In this document: positions 7,113-10,055 of the stretch, piece by piece
Layout: each line of letters opens with the position of its first letter
Numbering within the stretch: the first letter of the stretch is position 1
Source: Perlabentimonas sp034006965
GTDB taxonomy: Bacteria; Bacteroidota; Bacteroidia; Bacteroidales; Tenuifilaceae
NCBI GenBank assembly: GCA_034006965.1
Contig: JAVERU010000110.1
Span: forward strand, 1-10,055
Length of the DNA stretch: 10,055 bases
Direction of reading: 5' to 3'
Notes under the pieces: model-generated
Told to the model about the DNA's origin: nothing
Seen by the model: only the letters and a program-made list of their open reading frames with translations
The model's database searches: none
Made by a program: the position numbers and the translations under genes

Positions 7113-7607
7113 ATGATTATGAAGACAGCAATAATTTATAGCCACAGCGCTACTAAAACAAAGCAGGCAGCAAAGCATATTAAGGAGGCATTTGAAAAAC
7201 CAATTGATGACATTGATGTTGATGGGCTTAACCCCGATGATCTTAAGAAGTATGATCTGCTCATCCTTGGTGCGCCTACCTGGTTCGATGGCGAGCTACC
7301 TAACTACTGGGATGAGCTAGTTCCTGCCATTGAAGACCTCGATTTGAAAAAGCAAAAAGTTGCCATCTTTGGCAATGGCAATCAGGTAGGGTACCCCGAG
7401 AATTTTGGCGATGCCGTGGGTTTACTTGCAGATGTATTCGAAAGCGCAGGTGCAACATTAGTTGGCTACACCAGTACTCAAGGTTACACTTTTGAATCTT
7501 CATTGGCACAACGCGATGAAAAGTTTATTGGACTGGTTCTTGATTTCGAAAATCAAAGCAAGCTTAGTAGAGAAAGGATTAATAAATGGGTTAAATCCTT
7601 AGAATAA
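7113..7607 (+). CDS. long-chain flavodoxin
   Basis: A small (164-residue) FMN electron carrier of the cytoplasm. The C-terminal two thirds closely follow long-chain flavodoxins: the W57 loop (GAPTWFDGELPNYW), the Tyr loop (GNGNQVGYPENFGDA, Y94) and the tail GYTFESSLAQRDEKFIGLVLDFENQS, which is family-specific. The N-terminal phosphate loop is unusual: YSHSATKT (9-16) where S/T-x-T-G-x-T is expected. The usual GLGDQ of the Tyr loop is GNGNQ. The protein could start at ATG 7113 or at ATG 7119; the latter gives the more usual MKTAIIY start. The gap of 14 bases after E1 suggests co-transcription. Flavodoxins carry low-potential electrons, often replacing ferredoxin under iron limitation; no reductase partner is visible here. 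A redox role next to the dehydrogenase is inference. Confidence 0.9.
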   Translation: MIMKTAIIYSHSATKTKQAAKHIKEAFEKPIDDIDVDGLNPDDLKKYDLLILGAPTWFDGELPNYWDELVPAIEDLDLKKQKVAIFGNGNQVGYPENFGDAVGLLADVFESAGATLVGYTSTQGYTFESSLAQRDEKFIGLVLDFENQSKLSRERINKWVKSLE

Positions 7608-7688
7608 CAACACTTTAAGGGGACAAGTAGAGTTGAGGTTAATTAATTATTTTTTATGACTATCCGTTTCGATACCAAAACACCGAAT

Positions 7689-7785
7689 CGTCATTGCGAA
7701 TCCGCCAGCCGGCGGATGAAACAATCTTTATTTCACTGAATACGAATAGATTGCTTCGTCATAAAAAACACTCCACGCAATGACG
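7689..7785. repeat. MITE-like inverted-repeat element
   Basis: Perfect 10-base outer arms CGTCATTGCG (7689-7698) and CGCAATGACG (7776-7785) enclose a second pair, GAAACAATC (7718-7726) and GATTGCTTC (7749-7757), which differs at one position. A separate small hairpin, TCCGCC / GGCGGA (7701-7716), lies inside. The layout resembles the small palindromic elements with CGTCATTGCGA and GAAGCAATC cores found scattered in many bacterial genomes. It carries no gene. It lies between the flavodoxin and the DUF1987 promoter, in the gene-free stretch 7608-7936; outside it and the promoter I see nothing else there. Confidence 0.7.
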
Positions 7786-7858
7786 TTTCTTATATTTTAA
7801 CTTTAGGTATGTTAGCGGACAATCATATTATTTTTTTTAGTGTTAAAATGAATTCTCC

Positions 7859-7890
7859 TTTGTTTTTTCATTACTTTATTCGTAAATTTG
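7859..7890 (+). promoter_or_regulatory. Bacteroidota-type promoter for the DUF1987 genes
   Basis: TTTG at 7859-7862, a 20-base spacer and TAAATTTG at 7883-7890 match the known -33 TTTG and -7 TAnnTTTG consensus of this phylum's primary sigma factor. Transcription would start near 7896, leaving a leader of about 40 bases before the first DUF1987 gene. No other full match was seen in this gap. Confidence 0.65.
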
Positions 7891-7936
7891 TTAACCATGA
7901 AATAAAATTTCTAAAACACTCAACAAAAATTAACAG

Positions 7937-8326
7937 ATGATGGAAGCATTAAGCATTAAAGGAACCCATGAAACCCCAGAGGTGCTGTTCAATAAAAATT
8001 CTGGAGAATTCTCAATATCGGGCAAGTCGTTGCCCGAGGATGTAAAGGAGTTTTATTATCCAATCGTAAAATGGGTTTCGGAGTATGCCAAATCGCCAAA
8101 CCCTGAGACCACCCTTAAGTTGAAAATGGACTACTTTAATACAGCCTCATCCAAAATGCTACTGGAAATATTCGAGCACTTTAAGGCGATGCACGATGCT
8201 GGTAATAAAGTGGTTATCGACTGGTACTACCAAGAGGATGATGAGGACATGCAGGATGCAGGTGAAGATTATGCGGATATTGTTGAAGTCCCCTTCAACT
8301 TCATTAGCTATCAGCCCATATCCTAA
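7937..8326 (+). CDS. DUF1987 / SiaC-like regulatory phosphoprotein, copy 1
   Basis: A 129-residue (or 128 from the second ATG, 7940) cytoplasmic protein of the DUF1987 family. Markers are PEVLFNKNSGEFSISG near the start, LPEDVKEFYYPIVKWV, the core DYFNTASSKMLLEI, and an acidic C-terminal part (WYYQEDDEDMQDAGEDY) ending PFNFIS. The family member SiaC of Pseudomonas aeruginosa is phosphorylated on a threonine (T68 as I recall) by the kinase SiaB and activates the diguanylate cyclase SiaD. Counting from ATG 7940, the Thr of FNTASS here is residue 68, which favours that start and suggests the phosphosite is kept. It is the first of three paralogues on one strand, behind a good promoter. No SiaB-, SiaA- or SiaD-like gene is in the window, so partner and output are unknown. 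Confidence 0.85.
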   Translation: MMEALSIKGTHETPEVLFNKNSGEFSISGKSLPEDVKEFYYPIVKWVSEYAKSPNPETTLKLKMDYFNTASSKMLLEIFEHFKAMHDAGNKVVIDWYYQEDDEDMQDAGEDYADIVEVPFNFISYQPIS

Positions 8327-8331
8327 ATAGT

Positions 8332-8364
8332 AAGGCTAACCAAATAAAATATTAGGTTAGCCTT
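8332..8364. terminator. hairpin between DUF1987 copies 1 and 2
   Basis: Perfect 10-base arms AAGGCTAACC (8332-8341) and GGTTAGCCTT (8355-8364) enclose 13 A/T-rich bases, in the 55-base gap between copies 1 and 2. Only TTAATCTCTTT follows, so termination would be partial. It could lower expression of copies 2 and 3 relative to copy 1, or protect the 3' end of a processed transcript. The gap between copies 2 and 3 has no such structure. Confidence 0.6.
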
Positions 8365-8381
8365 TAATCTCTTTCTACATC

Positions 8382-8762
8382 ATGAAAGCTATTCGTATTG
8401 AACCAACTGAGATAACACCCAAGGTAATACTTGATAAGTCTAAGGAGGAATTTTTAGTACAAGGCAAGTGCTTACCCGAGGACGTGAAAAAATTTTTCAA
8501 CCCAATAATCGATTGGTTCAATACCTACTTGGAAGATCCTAACCACGAAACTGTTGTTGTTCTGGATTTCGACTACTTCAATACGGCATCTTCAAAAATG
8601 TTACTTATTATATTATCAAAACTTAGAGATCTTCAGAAGAGCGGGAAAAGTGTCCAGGTGATTTGGAAGTATCCTCAGTATGACTTTGAACTCGAGGAGG
8701 CTGGTGTGGAGTTCTCCGAATTGCTTAACATCCCTTTCAATTTTCTGCCTAAAGCTGAGTAG
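8382..8762 (+). CDS. DUF1987 / SiaC-like regulatory phosphoprotein, copy 2
   Basis: A 126-residue paralogue of the preceding gene, with the same plan: TPKVILDKSKEEFLVQGKCLP at the start, EDVKKFFNPIIDWF, the core DYFNTASSKMLLII and the C-terminal EEAGVEFSELLNIPFNFLP. The Thr of FNTASS is residue 68, the number I recall for the phosphorylated Thr of SiaC. Its acidic segment is much weaker than in copies 1 and 3 (YPQYDFELEEAG in place of YQEDDEDMQDAG), which may mean a different partner. The 26-base gap to copy 3 suggests these two are translated from one message; the hairpin at 8332-8364 separates them from copy 1. Function as a phospho-switch is inferred from the family only. Confidence 0.85.
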   Translation: MKAIRIEPTEITPKVILDKSKEEFLVQGKCLPEDVKKFFNPIIDWFNTYLEDPNHETVVVLDFDYFNTASSKMLLIILSKLRDLQKSGKSVQVIWKYPQYDFELEEAGVEFSELLNIPFNFLPKAE

Positions 8763-8788
8763 TAATCGAAGCACAGATATTTTCAATT

Positions 8789-9190
8789 ATGAAAAAGTTG
8801 CATATCAAGCCCCAAAAGGATTCGCCCGAGGTCATTCTAGATCATACCACCCATGTGCTATCAATAAAAGGTATTTGCCATCCTGAGAATGTAACCAAAT
8901 TCTTTGAACCAGTCCTTATTTGGCTCGATGACTATAAGAAGTACCTAGATGCCAGTGGTGAAATTCGTGACATCAAGGTAGTGCTTTTCTTTCGCTACTT
9001 CAACTCGGCTACCTATAAGTACCTAATTACGCTTTTGCAAAAAATAAACGAGCTTACGGAAGCTGGCAACAAGCTTTCTGTTGAATGGCACTACGAGGAG
9101 GAGGATGAGGATATGCTTGAGTCGGGTGAGGAGCTATTCGAGTTCAGTGGGCTCAATATACCCCATGTTTGTATCGAGTCTAGGTTTTAG
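8789..9190 (+). CDS. DUF1987 / SiaC-like protein, diverged copy 3
   Basis: A 133-residue third paralogue. It keeps SPEVILDHTTHVLSIKG, HPENVTKFFEPVLIWL and the acidic WHYEEEDEDMLESGEEL, so family membership is clear. It differs in two ways. There is an insertion of about five residues before the core (YLDASGEIRDIKVV), and the core reads RYFNSATYKYL where copies 1 and 2 have DYFNTASSKML. The expected phospho-Thr is therefore Ser73, with Thr two residues later. The C-terminus NIPHVCIES also departs from PFNF. It may take a different kinase, or act as a non-switching relative of the other two. A strong terminator follows 20 bases after its stop, so it closes the transcription unit. Confidence 0.85.
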   Translation: MKKLHIKPQKDSPEVILDHTTHVLSIKGICHPENVTKFFEPVLIWLDDYKKYLDASGEIRDIKVVLFFRYFNSATYKYLITLLQKINELTEAGNKLSVEWHYEEEDEDMLESGEELFEFSGLNIPHVCIESRF

Positions 9191-9209
9191 CATGGTGCTA
9201 CCCCTTTAA

Positions 9210-9236
9210 AAAAAGCAGCTCTTGAGGCTGCTTTTT
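9210..9236. terminator. bidirectional intrinsic terminator
   Basis: Perfect 10-base arms AAAAAGCAGC (9210-9219) and GCTGCTTTTT (9227-9236) enclose a 7-base loop. The T-run on the plus strand and the A-run on the left arm make it a terminator in both directions. It would end the DUF1987 transcript from the left and the tRNA-Lys transcript from the right. The first tRNA gene's 3' end is only a few bases away. Confidence 0.9.
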
Positions 9237-9239
9237 GTG

Positions 9240-9312
9240 TGATCCAGCTGGGGCTCGAACCCAGGACCCCATCCTTAAAAGGGATGTGCTCTACCAGCTG
9301 AGCTACTGAATC
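9240..9312 (-). tRNA. tRNA-Lys (anticodon UUU)
   Basis: Read on the minus strand the 73 bases fold fully: acceptor GATTCAG with CTGGATC (one G-T pair), D arm GCTC / GAGC with an 8-base loop, anticodon stem CATCC / GGATG around CTTTTAA (anticodon TTT), a 5-base variable loop, T arm CTGGG / CCCAG around TTCGAGC, and discriminator A. CCA is not encoded. It is identical to the tRNA gene upstream of it (9335-9407) and reads lysine codons AAA and AAG. It is the downstream one of the pair and ends next to the terminator at 9210-9236. Confidence 0.97.
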
Positions 9313-9334
9313 GGCATAACATAAAAAAACTGTG

Positions 9335-9407
9335 TGATCCAGCTGGGGCTCGAACCCAGGACCCCATCCTTAAAAGGGATGTGCTCTACCAGCTGAGCTA
9401 CTGAATC
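9335..9407 (-). tRNA. tRNA-Lys (anticodon UUU), second identical copy
   Basis: The same 73 bases as the other tRNA-Lys gene, with the same fold and anticodon TTT. The duplicated block is slightly longer than the tRNA (9236-9313 and 9331-9408 are alike over 78 bases), with a 95-base period, so the pair arose by a recent tandem duplication or is kept alike by gene conversion. It is transcribed first on the minus strand. An intrinsic-terminator-like hairpin lies just upstream, at 9419-9442. Confidence 0.97.
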
Positions 9408-9418
9408 GTTACTATTAG

Positions 9419-9504
9419 AAAAAAAAGGACTTTTTACGTCCTCATTCCTACTTAATCTTTTGGTTACTAGGCCTAACCATCTAATCTTTGCTTATCACCA
9501 AAAG
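9419..9504 (-). ncRNA. possible small structured RNA or tRNA leader
   Basis: Starting where the promoter at 9510-9541 predicts (about 9504), the minus strand reads CTTTTGGT, later ACCAAAAG (plus 9497-9504 and 9457-9464), an 8-base perfect stem. Within it, GGTTA / TAACC (plus 9474-9478 and 9462-9466) can form an alternative hairpin that uses the same ACC bases. The 3' part is AGGAC / GTCCT (plus 9438-9442 and 9426-9430) followed by eight T on the minus strand, an intrinsic-terminator shape with a short stem. The result would be an RNA of about 85 bases. I do not recognise a known RNA family. It may instead be a leader whose terminator controls readthrough into the tRNA-Lys pair. Confidence 0.4.
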
Positions 9505-9509
9505 CGCTG

Positions 9510-9541
9510 CAAAGCTAATGCTTTTTATCGTTTCTCACAAG
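9510..9541 (-). promoter_or_regulatory. Bacteroidota-type promoter facing the tRNA-Lys genes
   Basis: On the minus strand CTTG (plus 9538-9541), a 20-base spacer and TAGCTTTG (plus 9510-9517) match the -33 and -7 consensus, with one mismatch in the -33 element. The spacer equals that of the promoter at 7859-7890. The predicted start is near 9504. A 9-base direct repeat, AAGCGCTGC on the plus strand, lies at 9502-9510 over the start site and at 9539-9547 over the -33 element. Confidence 0.5.
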
Positions 9542-9547
9542 CGCTGC

Positions 9548-9958
9548 GTGGGTTTTTTTTTATTTTTTTGGTGTCGATTGCTAAAATGTATTTATTAACA
9601 GATGTTTATGTGTAGAATTATTTTTTTCCCTTTCACCCACTATCCAGCTTAGGTGCAACCAAGCCAGTTCCAATCCAATAGGCTGCGACTACACCCAAAA
9701 CCTTAAAAGGGAAATAAAAATCTTCGCCATCGAGCTAAAGCCTGCCATGATTTACCCTGCTGAGTCACAGGCTAGGCCTCTCACCTAGTATCCGGTATTA
9801 ATAAGAAAAATAGTTGTTACATTACTCCCTGTCATGAATATACTGTTTGCACATTAAAAATTATACTGTTTGCCTGTTACAAATTGACTGCGAACTCGTC
9901 ATTATAGCAGAGGCAAGGTTAACCTCAGATCAAATGTTTAATTAAAAATCAAATTAAG
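9548..9958. other. gene-free stretch before the DUF4252-like gene
   Basis: About 410 bases without a gene I can support. It holds T-runs at 9550-9567, scattered short frames on the minus strand broken by stops (9620-9760), a small hairpin CTAGG / CCTAG near 9773-9789, a 12-base direct repeat (9839-9873) and GAGGCAAGGTTAACCTC at 9909-9925, which contains a short self-complementary core. No tRNA, rRNA or known riboswitch was recognised. Confidence 0.5.
9839..9873. repeat. 12-base direct repeat upstream of the DUF4252-like gene
   Basis: TATACTGTTTGC occurs at 9839-9850 and again at 9862-9873, 23 bases apart from start to start, about two helical turns. It lies 86-120 bases upstream of the next start codon. 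Each copy contains TACTGTTTG, one base longer than a perfect TAnnTTTG. It may be a pair of protein-binding sites or part of a promoter. Confidence 0.5.
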
Positions 9959-10055
9959 ATGAAAAGAGTAGTATTGGTGGTAGCTATGGTAATTGCAGCA
10001 AATATATCATTTGGGCAAGCATTTATCGATGAGGTATTTAACAAGTATTCTGGGC
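9959..10055 (+). CDS. start of a secreted DUF4252-like protein, cut by the window edge
   Basis: Thirty-two codons are visible. Residues 1-19 form a signal peptide: MKR, a hydrophobic core VVLVVAMVIAAN, then ISFGQ, with a likely cut after SFG or SFGQ. The mature start AFIDEVFNKYSG resembles the opening of DUF4252 proteins of Bacteroidota, which typically begin with a short helix ending in KYSG after the signal peptide. These are small exported proteins of unknown function, often encoded near an ECF sigma factor; no sigma gene lies directly upstream here. The ATG at 9959 is chosen because the signal peptide starts there and stops lie upstream. The family call rests on a short segment only. Confidence 0.6.
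   Translation, partial: MKRVVLVVAMVIAANISFGQAFIDEVFNKYSG

Noticed and set aside
9502..9567. Plus-strand terminator made of the two AGCGCT copies and the following T-run
   Set aside because: Pairing is limited to the six-base palindrome with a loop of about 30 bases, and no plus-strand gene precedes it.
9620..9760. Possible minus-strand remnant of a membrane protein (short hydrophobic frames with MAGFSSMAKIF)
   Set aside because: Interrupted by stops after about 19 codons, no family recognised, and the hydrophobic run is too short to support a gene.

Overview
The window looks like chromosomal DNA of a Bacteroidota bacterium, most likely order Bacteroidales or a close relative; the genus cannot be fixed from the sequence. 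The signs are two promoter-like sites of the Bacteroidota type (TTTG or a near match, 20 bases, TAnnTTTG), the absence of Shine-Dalgarno sequences at useful distances, a fused alpha/beta 2-oxoacid dehydrogenase E1, a membrane-anchored AraC regulator, an IS4-type transposase with the N-terminal domain common in this phylum, DUF1987 (SiaC-like) proteins and a DUF4252-like protein start.

Layout. Bases 1-328 hold a possible gene tail and three short hairpins. Bases 329-1468 (-) encode a seven-helix membrane AraC-type regulator. Bases 1481-2788 are a decayed IS4-family element whose left end lies just upstream of that regulator. The transposase reads through three frames with three net one-base losses, and its catalytic glutamate position is lost. 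Bases 2772-3574 are an unstable-looking intergenic region with palindromes, a 3' remnant of a DJ-1/PfpI gene, nested inverted repeats and a roughly 147-bp 8-base tandem repeat.

Bases 3575-7607 are a co-directional metabolic cluster: a lipoyl E2 acyltransferase, a fused E1 alpha-beta decarboxylase and a long-chain flavodoxin. E1 decarboxylates a 2-oxoacid on thiamine diphosphate and passes the acyl group to the lipoyl arm of E2, which makes the acyl-CoA; the E3 dihydrolipoamide dehydrogenase must be encoded elsewhere. Between E2 and E1 sits a second repeat-rich gap. Bases 7608-7936 contain a MITE-like inverted repeat and a good Bacteroidota promoter.

That promoter leads into three tandem paralogues of the DUF1987/SiaC family (7937-9190), regulatory phosphoproteins known in Pseudomonas from a threonine-phosphorylation switch acting on a diguanylate cyclase. 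The first two keep the expected Thr in a YFNTASSK motif; the third has YFNSATYK. A strong terminator, probably bidirectional, separates them from two identical tRNA-Lys(UUU) genes on the minus strand. Upstream of the tRNAs is a possible small structured RNA or tRNA leader with its own promoter and terminator. The window ends in the signal-peptide start of a DUF4252-like protein.

The most interesting items are the DUF1987 triplet with a changed phosphosite, the structured RNA before the tRNA-Lys pair, and the repeat tracts placed before both dehydrogenase genes. No CRISPR array, phage module or complete new defence system is visible.
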